Assembly: GCA_963675655.1 (NCBI GenBank)
Contig: OY776489.1
Span: 3,162,001 to 3,226,000, forward strand
Direction: 5' to 3'
DNA: 64,000 nt
From: CAXXOK01 sp963675655
Lineage (GTDB): Bacteria > Bacillota > Clostridia > Christensenellales > Aristaeellaceae
Below, piece after piece: positions 15,811 through 23,971 of this stretch (positions within the stretch are counted from its first letter, which is position 1; every line of letters begins with the position of its first letter). The notes beneath the pieces were generated by a model that did not search any database, had not been told where the DNA came from, and saw nothing but the letters and a program-made list of their open reading frames with translations. The position numbers and the translations under genes were made by a program.

Positions 15811-17286
15811 ATGCAACAAGACCGCCGTTTCATCAACCGGAATAAAACGTTATGGGCTGCCTGTACCGCCGTGCTGCTCTTACTATTTTGTTTTTTATTG
15901 TTTGGTCGTTTGGGCGAAGTGCATATTGCTGATTATGACGAAGCCCGCCACGGGGTGAGTGCCTACGAAATGATCCGCAACAACGATTATCTGGTAAATA
16001 CCTATCAGGGCGAGCTGGATTATTGGAACCTCAAGCCGCCTATGAGCTTTTGGCTGATATCGCTGGCCTATCGGCTTTTTGGGTATAATGCATTTGCGCT
16101 TCGCTTTTTCAGCGCACTGGCTACGCTGCTGTCTGCCTGTGCCATTGCATTATGGGCATGGCGTGAAAACGGTCGTTGGGCCGTACCCTTTGTGCTGATG
16201 ATTTTTATTGCTAATAATGTTGTTTACGGTCTTCACTTTGCGCGTTATGGCGACGCAGATTCTCAATATCAATTTTTCTTTACCATCGCAATGCTGGGCG
16301 CGCTGCTGTGTTACCGGAATATCCGGTGGATTTATATTAGCGGTTTATTCTTCAGCTTTGCATTTCTAACAAAAGGGCTTCATGCGGTTACAATCCCCAT
16401 AACCTGTTTTCTGATTCTGCTTGCTAATGGTTATATCAAGCAGATGCGCCTTAAGCACTATCTTCTGGTTTTAGCATCCGGGCTGATTGTGATTGTCCCT
16501 TGGGCGGCAGCAAGGTATCTGCGCGATGGGGTAGCTTTTTTCAGTGGAATGCTGTCAACCGATGTTGCCGGCCGGATTGGCGCGGTTGCCGATCCTATCG
16601 ATGCAGACATTCCAACGTTTTTATATTATTTTACGCCTTTCACCCGCAGTCCCGCAATGCTGATCTGTGTTGCACTCTGCTTAATCAGTTTGTTCACGCT
16701 TATTGTGACCAGACACCGCCTTTCAGCCGCCCGCCGACATGCAGCGATCGGTAGTTTACTTTGGGTAGTTGTTCCGATCGTCTTTTATACACTAGCAAAC
16801 GTTAAATTCCGGTGGTATGTATATTCCTGCTTAATGGGGATGCCCGTATTAACGGTAACGCTTGTTTATGGCGCACTGGAAGCTGTTTCTGTGCGAAAAC
16901 TGATGGTTGCATGTCTAAGCTTCGCTTTCGCAGGTTTTGCATTCTCAGCCTATATGAATATTCAAAATGTCCTCTCTACTACGTTTGATCAAACGATACA
17001 AGGCTTTTTGAAAGAGGATCTGGACCGATATCTGGATGAAGGAATTCATGCTTATATACAATACAGTGAAAATCAGCAAACGACCTGGATGCAGGGCTCT
17101 GTTTTAACCGCAGAAATGTATGGCGACGTTATATGCCTGAATGGAGGCGTAGAAGGTTACCTGTCCGATGAGGAAAGTGCCATTTTATATATCAGTAAAA
17201 ACAACAACATAAGTGAAATCACGCAATTACAGCAAGATGAGATTGTACGCAACGAAAATTACTACTTGATTGTTTTTGAAAAATAG
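15811..17286 (+). CDS. Glycosyltransferase family 39 (ArnT/PMT-like) membrane protein
   Basis: 491 residues from the ATG at 15811, with a GGGGG Shine-Dalgarno; an earlier in-frame start at 15790 overlaps nothing useful. A first helix is followed by the acidic motif HIADYDEARHG in the first external loop, where the GT39 catalytic Asp is found, and by LDYWNLKPPMSFWLI typical of ArnT-like enzymes. About ten or more transmembrane segments follow, then a soluble C-terminal tail of about 100 residues. These enzymes transfer a sugar from a polyprenyl-phosphate donor outside the membrane. The acceptor is unknown. The gene is monocistronic, with its own promoter and terminator. Confidence 0.85.
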   Translation: MQQDRRFINRNKTLWAACTAVLLLLFCFLLFGRLGEVHIADYDEARHGVSAYEMIRNNDYLVNTYQGELDYWNLKPPMSFWLISLAYRLFGYNAFALRFFSALATLLSACAIALWAWRENGRWAVPFVLMIFIANNVVYGLHFARYGDADSQYQFFFTIAMLGALLCYRNIRWIYISGLFFSFAFLTKGLHAVTIPITCFLILLANGYIKQMRLKHYLLVLASGLIVIVPWAAARYLRDGVAFFSGMLSTDVAGRIGAVADPIDADIPTFLYYFTPFTRSPAMLICVALCLISLFTLIVTRHRLSAARRHAAIGSLLWVVVPIVFYTLANVKFRWYVYSCLMGMPVLTVTLVYGALEAVSVRKLMVACLSFAFAGFAFSAYMNIQNVLSTTFDQTIQGFLKEDLDRYLDEGIHAYIQYSENQQTTWMQGSVLTAEMYGDVICLNGGVEGYLSDEESAILYISKNNNISEITQLQQDEIVRNENYYLIVFEK

Positions 17287-17305
17287 CAAAACGGTATTTA
17301 TAACG

Positions 17306-17340
17306 AAAAGCGTCGTCCTTTGGCGGCGTTTTTATTTTTT
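17306..17340 (+). terminator. Terminator of the GT39 gene
   Basis: A 12-bp stem with several G-T pairs (17306-17331, loop CTTT) followed by TTTTTATTTTTTT. Confidence 0.85.
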
Positions 17341-17719
17341 TAATCAATAGGTGATTCTGGAACTTTGCAAATTTACAATATTCCAAACCGAATTATATTA
17401 CCATAAAGTGAAATCGGTTTCGGTTTTAATACCGTGACTGGATTGGTAAATACTACGAAACGCCTCATTCGTATAATCCGCTGTATCACTTGTTTTTCAA
17501 GACTTTTTTATTTTCATTCTTCATTTTGAAATCCATATCGATTATGAAACATAACGTGATATGGTAGTATATTTGGTAATTTCGGAAAATTTAAATATTG
17601 TTAGTAGATATTCGGCATTTTACGTTTTCACACTGGACATTTTGCTGTATTGTTTGGTTGATTTATACACAATACGCATAAATTTATATCGCAATTAAGA
17701 ATCAATTCCGAAATATTGC
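17341..17719 (+). other. AT-rich intergenic region upstream of the sugar ABC operon
   Basis: About 380 bases without a credible gene and clearly richer in A and T than the surrounding DNA. It holds inverted repeats AAACCGA (17385-17391) with TCGGTTT (17414-17420), and CGGT/ACCG (17421-17434), which may be regulator sites. Nothing else is recognised. Confidence 0.5.
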
Positions 17720-17748
17720 TTGACTAAATCGTTTGAGGTAGCTATAAT
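17720..17748 (+). promoter_or_regulatory. Promoter of the carbohydrate ABC transporter operon
   Basis: TTGACT (17720-17725), 17-nt spacer, TATAAT (17743-17748). It lies 57 nt before the first start codon. Confidence 0.85.
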
Positions 17749-17805
17749 AATCTCGACCAAGGTGGTTCGTTCATCTTGAAAAATTTAGGAGGTGCTATCA
17801 TTATC

Positions 17806-19152
17806 ATGAAAAAGGTACTGTCTATTGCTCTGTGTCTCACCATGATGCTGATGGTCTGCGCTTTCGGTTCCGCTACTGCGGAAGAGAGCAAGGGCATCAT
17901 CAACCTGTACTCCTTTACGGACGAAGTTCCCGGCATGGTAGAAACGTTCATCGCATCCCATCCCGACTTTGGTTGGACCGTGAACTCCACTGTTATCGCT
18001 ACGACCGACGGTCTCTACCAGCCCGCGCTGGACCAGGCTCTGGCCGCTGGCGGCAATGACGCGCCGGATATGTATTGCGCCGAGTCTGCGTTTGTATTGA
18101 AATACACGCAGGGCGACATGTCCAGCTATGCTTCCCCGTACGCTGATCTGGGCATTGACGTAGCAAGCGCTACCGCTGCTGCCGATATCGCGCAGTACAC
18201 CATCGACATCGGCACCCGTCCCGCCGACAGCGCGCTGGTTGCGTTGGGCTATCAGGCCACCGGCGGCGCGATGATCTATCGCCGCTCCATTGCTAAAGAC
18301 GTTTGGGGCACCGATGATCCCGCTGCAATCGCCGATATCGTCGGCCCCGGCTGGGATAAGTTCTTTGAAGCGGCTGCTGCGCTGAAAGCCAAGGGTTACG
18401 GCATCGTATCCGGCGACGGCGACATCTGGCACGCGGTAGAAAACAGCTCCGAAATGGGCTGGATCGTTGATGGTCAGCTTTACCTCGACCCCGCTCGTGA
18501 AGCTTTCCTTGACCTGTCTATGGAGCTGAAAGCTAACGGCTACAGCAACGATACCAGAGACTGGACCGACGCTTGGTACGCTGACATGCAGGGCATTGGC
18601 AATCAGCCCGTATTCAGCTTCTTTGGTCCTGCTTGGTTGATCAACTACGTTATGGCCGGCAACTCCGGCGGTACTGCGGTTGGCGAAGGCACTTACGGCG
18701 ATTGGGCTGTTTGCACGCCTCCGATCGGCTTCTTCTGGGGCGGCACTTGGGTATTGGCCAACACCAACTCCAGCGATGAGAAAAAAGCTGCTGTTGGCGA
18801 GCTGATCAACTGGATCACCTTGCAGTGTGACGAAGACAGCTTGCAGTATAAGTGGGCTAACGGCACATTGAACGGCGAAGGCGGCACCAAGGATACCGTT
18901 GCCTCCGGCACCGTAATGAGCATCTCCGATGGTGTATTAGACTTCCTGGGCGGCCAGAACATGTTTGATGTGTTCGTACCGGCTAACCAGTTTGCCAATG
19001 GTAAAAACCTGACCCAGTACGACGAGACCATCAACAACATTTGGCGTGATGAAGTTCGTCAGTACACGGCCGGCAATATTACCCGTGACGAAGCCATTGC
19101 TACCTTTAAGCAGACGGTTTCCGATACACTTGGCATTGACGCCGCCGAATAA
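17806..19152 (+). CDS. Carbohydrate ABC transporter, extracellular substrate-binding protein
   Basis: 448 residues. MKKVLSIALCLTMMLMVCAF is a Sec signal sequence; the Cys at position 18 is not in a good lipobox (Val at -1), and ATA-EE looks like a signal peptidase I site. The mature protein has the family 1 sugar-binding layout (INLYSFTDEVPGMVETFIA, then ALDQALAAGGNDAPDMYCAE). The ligand is not predictable. AGGAGG is 13 nt before the ATG, unusually far. Codons end mostly in C or G compared with neighbours, as in highly expressed genes. A 13-bp hairpin separates it from the permeases and may raise its relative expression. Confidence 0.93.
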   Translation: MKKVLSIALCLTMMLMVCAFGSATAEESKGIINLYSFTDEVPGMVETFIASHPDFGWTVNSTVIATTDGLYQPALDQALAAGGNDAPDMYCAESAFVLKYTQGDMSSYASPYADLGIDVASATAAADIAQYTIDIGTRPADSALVALGYQATGGAMIYRRSIAKDVWGTDDPAAIADIVGPGWDKFFEAAAALKAKGYGIVSGDGDIWHAVENSSEMGWIVDGQLYLDPAREAFLDLSMELKANGYSNDTRDWTDAWYADMQGIGNQPVFSFFGPAWLINYVMAGNSGGTAVGEGTYGDWAVCTPPIGFFWGGTWVLANTNSSDEKKAAVGELINWITLQCDEDSLQYKWANGTLNGEGGTKDTVASGTVMSISDGVLDFLGGQNMFDVFVPANQFANGKNLTQYDETINNIWRDEVRQYTAGNITRDEAIATFKQTVSDTLGIDAAE

Positions 19153-19179
19153 TCCTTATCGCATGATGAGGTAACATCG

Positions 19180-19212
19180 TATGGACGGACGGATATCTTC
19201 CGTCCGTCCATA
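19180..19212 (+). promoter_or_regulatory. Intercistronic hairpin between binding protein and permease genes
   Basis: Perfect 13-bp stem (TATGGACGGACGG at 19180-19192 with CCGTCCGTCCATA at 19200-19212), loop 7 nt, no T-run. Such structures often protect the upstream mRNA from 3' decay so that binding protein exceeds permease. Partial termination is also possible. Confidence 0.75.
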
Positions 19213-19257
19213 TCCTTATGTGATTAGGTGCTATCACACACTAAGGGAGGGAACACT

Positions 19258-20250
19258 ATGCGGCAAGGAGAGAAACACCGAAAGGGCGTCAGCTATGCCA
19301 AATATGGCTATCTGTTCAGCATACCCTTTATTATCATTTTCCTGATTTTTTCGCTATACCCCACCATTTTTACCGCCGTTATTGGTTTTACCGATTTCAA
19401 AGGGGTTGCCACAACCACTTTTCACTTTTTAAAAAGTCCTTTTGCCAATTTCCAAAGTATTTTACGTAATGCTACTTTCCAAAAGTCTCTAGTCAATACC
19501 ATCGTCATCTGGATTATTAACTTTATTCCCCAGATGGGTCTCGCGCTTTTATTAACCGCCTGGTATACCAGCAGAGGGCGCCATATTCGTGCTCAAGGCG
19601 CGTTTAAGGTTATGTTCTATATGCCGAACATTATTACCGCCGCCACTGTGGCCATTCTGTATTCCGCAATCTTCGGATACCCAATCGGCCCTATTAATGA
19701 TATTTTAACCTCGCTCCATATTTTGGACGGTCCTTTTGATTTCTCCACCAGCCCTTGGGCTGCCAAGCTGGTTGTTGCTTTTATTCAGTTTTGGATGTGG
19801 TATGGTTATACTACGATTATCCTCATTTCAGGCGTCTTGGGTATCAACCCGGCATTGTTTGAGTCCGCCGAAATCGACGGTGCGTCTTCTCGGCAGGTCT
19901 TCTTCAAAGTCACGTTGCCTTGCATGCGTACGATTCTGTTGTTTACGTTGATTACCAGTCTCATCGGCGGCTTGAACATGTTTGATATTCCCAAGCTGTA
20001 CATTTGGAACGGCGGCCCTGCCAATGAAACTATGACCACCAGCGTATTTATCTATGCGCAGGCTTTCAGCGGAACCTATATGTACAACCGTGCGGCCGCA
20101 GCCAGCATGATTATGTTTGTAATCATCTGCATTTTGTCCGTATTCGTGTTCTACTTGATGCGCGATAAATACGAGACAAAGGCGAAAAAAGAAATGCGCA
20201 GGCAGAAGCGTTTGCTTCGTAAAACCGGGCAAAAGGAGGCTGCCTTATGA
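19258..20250 (+). CDS. Carbohydrate ABC transporter permease, MalF type
   Basis: 330 residues from the ATG at 19258, preceded by AGGGAGGG; an in-frame start ten codons earlier lacks a site. Six transmembrane helices, starting FSIPFIIIFLIFSLYPTIF. The cytoplasmic EAA loop that contacts the ATPase is seen in ESAEIDGASSRQVFFKVTLP. It imports a sugar together with the next gene product. No ATPase gene is present, so a shared MsmK/UgpC-type ATPase encoded elsewhere is presumably used. Confidence 0.93.
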   Translation: MRQGEKHRKGVSYAKYGYLFSIPFIIIFLIFSLYPTIFTAVIGFTDFKGVATTTFHFLKSPFANFQSILRNATFQKSLVNTIVIWIINFIPQMGLALLLTAWYTSRGRHIRAQGAFKVMFYMPNIITAATVAILYSAIFGYPIGPINDILTSLHILDGPFDFSTSPWAAKLVVAFIQFWMWYGYTTIILISGVLGINPALFESAEIDGASSRQVFFKVTLPCMRTILLFTLITSLIGGLNMFDIPKLYIWNGGPANETMTTSVFIYAQAFSGTYMYNRAAAASMIMFVIICILSVFVFYLMRDKYETKAKKEMRRQKRLLRKTGQKEAAL

Positions 20251-21104
20251 GCAAGAACAAGAATGTTGTGAAAGCCGAAGGTGGAAAATCCAATGTAGGG
20301 ATCTATATTGTAAGCATCATTCTGGCATTGCTGAGTATCCTTCCGTTTTGGATTATGATTGCCAATGCGACGCGCAGCACATACCAAATTCAGCAGCACG
20401 CAATTTCATTGATTCCGTCTGGGTACCTTTCCAGCAACTATGCTGTATTAACAGGGAAAACCTTTAATGCGCTAACCGGCTTTATAAACTCTCTGACGAT
20501 TTCCACTAGTTCGACAATTCTATCCGTATACTTCTCAACGTTAACGGCATATGCATTGGTCGCTTACAATTGGAAATTGCGTCAGGCTTTCTTCACCATG
20601 ATTTTAGCAATCATGATGATTCCTGCACAGGTCGTAATTATTGGTTTTTATCAGTTTATGTATCGCATTCACATGACCAATAATTTCCTTGCGCTGATCC
20701 TGCCGAGCATTGCAGCGCCGATGACCGTATTCTTCATGCGGCAATACATGCTGCCTTCGCTGAATCTTGATATTGTGGCATCCGCCCGCATCGACGGCGC
20801 CGGTGAATTCCGCACGTTCAACAGCATTGTATTACCCATCATGAAGCCCGCCATGGCAACACAGGCGATCTTCACTTACGTAACAAGCTGGAACAACCTG
20901 TTCCTGCCGATGATTCTGTTAACGCACAAAGAGAACTACACCATGCCAATCATGGTTAGTTTATTAAAAGGCGATATCTATAAAACAGAATACGGCGCAG
21001 TGTATCTAGCCTTGGGGCTTTCTGTCGCCCCGCTGTTGGTAGTATACTTTATACTGTCCAAGTATATCATTGCGGGTGTAGCGTTAGGTTCGGTGAAAGA
21101 ATAA
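20247..21104 (+). CDS. Carbohydrate ABC transporter permease, MalG type
   Basis: 285 residues, six transmembrane helices. The EAA loop is ASARIDGAGEFRTFNSIVLP, followed by PAMATQAIFTYVTSWNN, a typical MalG-like region. The ATG overlaps the stop of the first permease by 4 nt and has AAAGGAGG upstream. It completes the heterodimeric channel. Confidence 0.93.
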   Translation: MSKNKNVVKAEGGKSNVGIYIVSIILALLSILPFWIMIANATRSTYQIQQHAISLIPSGYLSSNYAVLTGKTFNALTGFINSLTISTSSTILSVYFSTLTAYALVAYNWKLRQAFFTMILAIMMIPAQVVIIGFYQFMYRIHMTNNFLALILPSIAAPMTVFFMRQYMLPSLNLDIVASARIDGAGEFRTFNSIVLPIMKPAMATQAIFTYVTSWNNLFLPMILLTHKENYTMPIMVSLLKGDIYKTEYGAVYLALGLSVAPLLVVYFILSKYIIAGVALGSVKE

Positions 21105-21757
21105 TGGAGTACGCACAAAACCAGCTAAAAGAAAGTTTACATAAAGTACTGGGTACTCTGGCGGATCTGATTGTGCTCAATCTGCTGACACTCGTATGTT
21201 GTTTGCCAATTTTCACAATCGGCGCCGCCTTAACAGCGGGTTACACTTCGCTGATGAGAATCTTGCGCGGAGTAGAGCAAACTATACCTATCCGCGAATT
21301 CTTTAAAGATTTTAAGCAGGCGTTTCGCACGTCTACCCTGTCGTGGTTGCTGGTATTACTGTGCAGTGTGATTATTGCGGGCGACTATGTATTTGCCGTT
21401 ATTGTCAGCGACCCGGTAAACCGGTTCTTTCTGGTGTTTTCACTTGTGATGGCATTTGCCGTTGCGTGTGTTGCTGTATGGCTGTTTCCGATCATTGCGC
21501 GATATGAAAACAACATTCCGCAGCATATCAAGAACGCTATTAAGATGGCGGTAGGAATGTTCCCACGTACACTGTTAGCCATCATCTTACAATTAGCCAC
21601 GATACTCCTTCCCATTATGGTGCCCGCCTTGTTTACATATCTCGGTTGGTTTTGGATTCTTTTTGGCTTCTCTCTGCCAATGTTTCTTACTGTTAAACTG
21701 TTCCGTATCCCTTTGGATTGTGAGCCCCAAGGAGAATTGGAAAACGGGCAGGATTAA
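21104..21757 (+). CDS. DUF624 (YesL-like) membrane protein
   Basis: 217 residues with about five transmembrane helices. The N-terminal region LNLLTLVCCLPIFTIGAALTAGYTSL is the DUF624 signature. These proteins are commonly encoded next to sugar ABC transporters of Bacillota; function is unknown. Start and stop of adjacent genes share one base (TAATG). The stop codon lies inside a 24-nt perfect palindrome. Confidence 0.88.
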   Translation: MEYAQNQLKESLHKVLGTLADLIVLNLLTLVCCLPIFTIGAALTAGYTSLMRILRGVEQTIPIREFFKDFKQAFRTSTLSWLLVLLCSVIIAGDYVFAVIVSDPVNRFFLVFSLVMAFAVACVAVWLFPIIARYENNIPQHIKNAIKMAVGMFPRTLLAIILQLATILLPIMVPALFTYLGWFWILFGFSLPMFLTVKLFRIPLDCEPQGELENGQD

Positions 21758-21767
21758 TCCTGCCCGT
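21744..21767 (+). repeat. Perfect 24-nt palindrome over the DUF624 stop codon
   Basis: ACGGGCAGGATT and its complement, with no loop, spanning the stop codon at 21755-21757. A related hairpin (GCGGGCAG/CTGCCCGC) follows 24 nt later. Together they make a double structure at the operon end. Confidence 0.7.
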
Positions 21768-21790
21768 CACGCCAGTATCATACGCCACTC

Positions 21791-21823
21791 AAAAAGCGGG
21801 CAGCAAAATGCTGCCCGCTTTTT
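21791..21823. terminator. Bidirectional terminator between the ABC operon and barstar
   Basis: A 13-bp stem AAAAAGCGGGCAG/CTGCCCGCTTTTT with a 7-nt loop. It works for the plus-strand ABC operon and for the minus-strand barstar end. Confidence 0.9.
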
Positions 21824-21834
21824 GAATAGCCTTA

Positions 21835-22113
21835 TTAGTCCTTAGCATGTACTGTCAATGTGAGGTTATAGTTAACACCGGCAGCATCCCCAAACACTTT
21901 TAACACTCTGGGTGTATACCGAAGCATATCTCCCAAAGGGGTAGTGGAATAGTCTAGCGTGATATGCACGGGTTCCGTAATACTAGATAACTGATCATAA
22001 AGTGCATCCAGATTGGCGCCATAATAAAATGGAAAGCCAAGTTGTTCCTTCAGGTAGCGGTGTACAGACACCTTCTCCTCAAACTCTGAAATGTCCAATT
22101 GAATTTCCAACAT
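21835..22113 (-). CDS. Barstar-family ribonuclease inhibitor
   Basis: 92 residues, close to the 89-90 of classical barstar. LGFPFYYGANLDALYDQL matches the barstar binding helix; the two aspartates equivalent to barstar Asp35 and Asp39, which contact the barnase active site, are both kept. The start at 22113 is preceded by AAAGGAGG at 8 nt. An in-frame start at 22185 would add 24 residues without an RBS. It is the immunity protein of the preceding gene, 78 nt upstream, and would protect the cytoplasm from unsecreted nuclease. Confidence 0.9.
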   Translation of the reverse strand: MLEIQLDISEFEEKVSVHRYLKEQLGFPFYYGANLDALYDQLSSITEPVHITLDYSTTPLGDMLRYTPRVLKVFGDAAGVNYNLTLTVHAKD

Positions 22114-22191
22114 ATCATATGCCTCCTTTACCGGTCCACATGCACCGTTATCAAACCCATCTGTCGAATCATTTTTCTTTTCCATTATGGT

Positions 22192-23028
22192 TTAATATAA
22201 CTGTACAAAGCTCTGATGATTATCCGGCGTATAGAAAATCAAACCGTCATTGCTCCAAACCAGTCGTTCGCTGCTTCGTTTCCCTGCCTGCATGTTTACA
22301 TCGCACTCATGCCATGTGCGTCCCTGTGCATTTGGCAACAAACCTTCCCGGTTGCCAAAGCTGTCTCCGCCGATGGCGTACCCCGGCGCAACATCCGCCA
22401 GATTATTTTTCTTGCTGCTCCACCCAAGCGCATTGGCTTGCATCCGCGTAATGTAGTTGCCAGGCAAAACACCATACAGGTTCAGGTATGCCGCTACATC
22501 GTCTTTCGCTGTGTACCAGCCCTCAAAGTCAATGCCTTTTGCGGCTGTGCTATCCGGTTCGTCGGAAACCATAACCTGTGCAAAATGATTATAATGGTCT
22601 TCAGTGTAATAAATCAAGCCGTCGTTTGAAAACACAATCCGTTTTGCGTTGCGGTATCCCCCATCCGAATCGATATCGCACTCCGTCCATTGGCGTCCGC
22701 TTGCTGTTGGCAACGCTTTTTCATAATTGCCAAACCGGTCGCCGCCGATGGACATTCCCGGAGCCACCTGCCACAAGTTGCCATCACTGCTGCTCCATCC
22801 TAATGATTGCGCTTCCTGCTTGGTGATATAGTTGTACGGTAGTTCATCATATACGGATAGATATACGGCGACTTCTTCCATCGTTGAATATGAGCCGCTT
22901 TGCGTGATCGTATACGCCGAAGCGTCCACAGTAATGGTTTGCGTACTCCCCGCTAAGGCAGCGCCGCCAAAAAGCAGGCAGATGCCAAGAACACTTGCCA
23001 GCAGTTTTTTTAATACGAGTCGTTTCAT
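22192..23028 (-). CDS. Secreted protein with two tandem barnase-type ribonuclease domains
   Basis: 278 residues. A Sec signal peptide (KKLLASVLGICLLFGGAALA) precedes two barnase domains, at about 47-153 and 172-278. Domain 1 keeps the catalytic set equivalent to barnase Lys27, Glu73, Arg83, Arg87 and His102 (Lys70, Glu116, Arg126, Arg130, His145), but the guanine-loop Arg59 is Tyr102. Domain 2 keeps Arg227, Glu241, Arg251 and Arg255, but Lys27 is Arg195 and His102 is Asn270, with a His one residue later. So domain 1 may be active and domain 2 may only bind RNA or inhibitor; this is inference. Classical barnase has one domain of 110 residues. The gene lies 21 nt after a PHP gene and just before barstar. 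Confidence 0.9.
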   Translation of the reverse strand: MKRLVLKKLLASVLGICLLFGGAALAGSTQTITVDASAYTITQSGSYSTMEEVAVYLSVYDELPYNYITKQEAQSLGWSSSDGNLWQVAPGMSIGGDRFGNYEKALPTASGRQWTECDIDSDGGYRNAKRIVFSNDGLIYYTEDHYNHFAQVMVSDEPDSTAAKGIDFEGWYTAKDDVAAYLNLYGVLPGNYITRMQANALGWSSKKNNLADVAPGYAIGGDSFGNREGLLPNAQGRTWHECDVNMQAGKRSSERLVWSNDGLIFYTPDNHQSFVQLY

Positions 23029-23049
23029 ACGTCGCTTCCTTTCATCCGG

Positions 23050-23916
23050 TTACAGTGCAATCGGGCTGCACCATGCGCTTTTTCCATACTCGTCAATGAT
23101 TTGGCAGCGGATGAACCGCTCCCCCATCTCCTGATGCAGCTGATAGCTTGCCTGCTGCAAACCATTTCCGATAACCATTCTTCCGGGCGTCCAAGGTAAG
23201 TTGGAGTGAAAGAACACTTTATGCACCGGTGAACAACGAACGATTATTTTACCCTCAGCCAACGAAATCTGTGAAAATTGCGGTCCCTGACTGGCAAAAA
23301 ACAATCCCTTATCCATCGCATTCAGTATACCCGGTATACTCAATTCGCTGGCCTGCACCATCGTATAACTTACGCCAGCCTCCCCCTCATACTGGTGCGA
23401 ATCGTCCGATGCCACAAGCGGGTAAAGTTTACCATGGGTTGCGGTAACATCCAGCACATCGGAACTATCGGGGCGTAGATACGAAACAGAATTGTATATT
23501 TCCGCCGCGATTGTGCCATGCAGCGCTTTTAATGTCGACATGGTATTGAGTGACCAGTGCGGGTGGGCTACAATCACCCGGCCGCCGCACTGCCGTACGC
23601 TGTCAATGCCTGCCTGCGGCCCTTGATCGTAATGAATTTGCAGCGGAGCGTCATCCGCCATAGCAAAACCCACCAAATGTACAACTTCGCCAGCCAGTGT
23701 ATAATCCATTTCGATACCCGGCAGCAACAACATATTGCCTTCCATACGATTTCTGGTAATCGTTACCTGCCGGTGATCGGTGATCGCTAAAAAGTCGTAT
23801 CCCATTGCCTGATACGTCGCAATCACTTCTTCCGGCGTTTTCGCTCCATCACTCATCGTCGTATGGCAATGCAGGTTCCCCCTGTAAAAAGGTTTCCCTT
23901 CCAGAAAAAGCTCCAT
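23050..23916 (-). CDS. PHP-domain metal-dependent phosphoesterase
   Basis: 288 residues. PHP metal-binding motifs are present: NLHCHTTMSDG, LAITDHRQVT, PGIEMDY, VIVAHPHW and VASDDSHQ. The substrate is unknown; relatives hydrolyse phosphate esters or nucleotides. The C-terminal 80 residues form a beta-rich region. GGGAGGG precedes the ATG. The RNase gene starts 21 nt downstream, which ties it to the barnase/barstar pair in transcription. Whether it acts with the nuclease is not known. Confidence 0.87.
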   Translation of the reverse strand: MELFLEGKPFYRGNLHCHTTMSDGAKTPEEVIATYQAMGYDFLAITDHRQVTITRNRMEGNMLLLPGIEMDYTLAGEVVHLVGFAMADDAPLQIHYDQGPQAGIDSVRQCGGRVIVAHPHWSLNTMSTLKALHGTIAAEIYNSVSYLRPDSSDVLDVTATHGKLYPLVASDDSHQYEGEAGVSYTMVQASELSIPGILNAMDKGLFFASQGPQFSQISLAEGKIIVRCSPVHKVFFHSNLPWTPGRMVIGNGLQQASYQLHQEMGERFIRCQIIDEYGKSAWCSPIAL

Positions 23917-23936
23917 CTTTCTTGCCCTCCCGCTGT

Positions 23937-23965
23937 ATTATACGATACCATGATTATTCTTTAAA
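23937..23965 (-). promoter_or_regulatory. Possible internal promoter for the PHP-barnase-barstar genes
   Basis: Minus-strand TTTAAA (23960-23965), 17-nt spacer, TATAAT (23937-23942), in the 55-nt gap after the phosphatase gene. Confidence 0.45.
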
Positions 23966-23971
23966 AACCGA

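Noticed and set aside
22185..22185. Upstream start for barstar adding 24 residues
   Set aside because: It has no ribosome binding site, lies in the end of the RNase gene, and gives a non-homologous N-terminus; the ATG at 22113 has a strong one.
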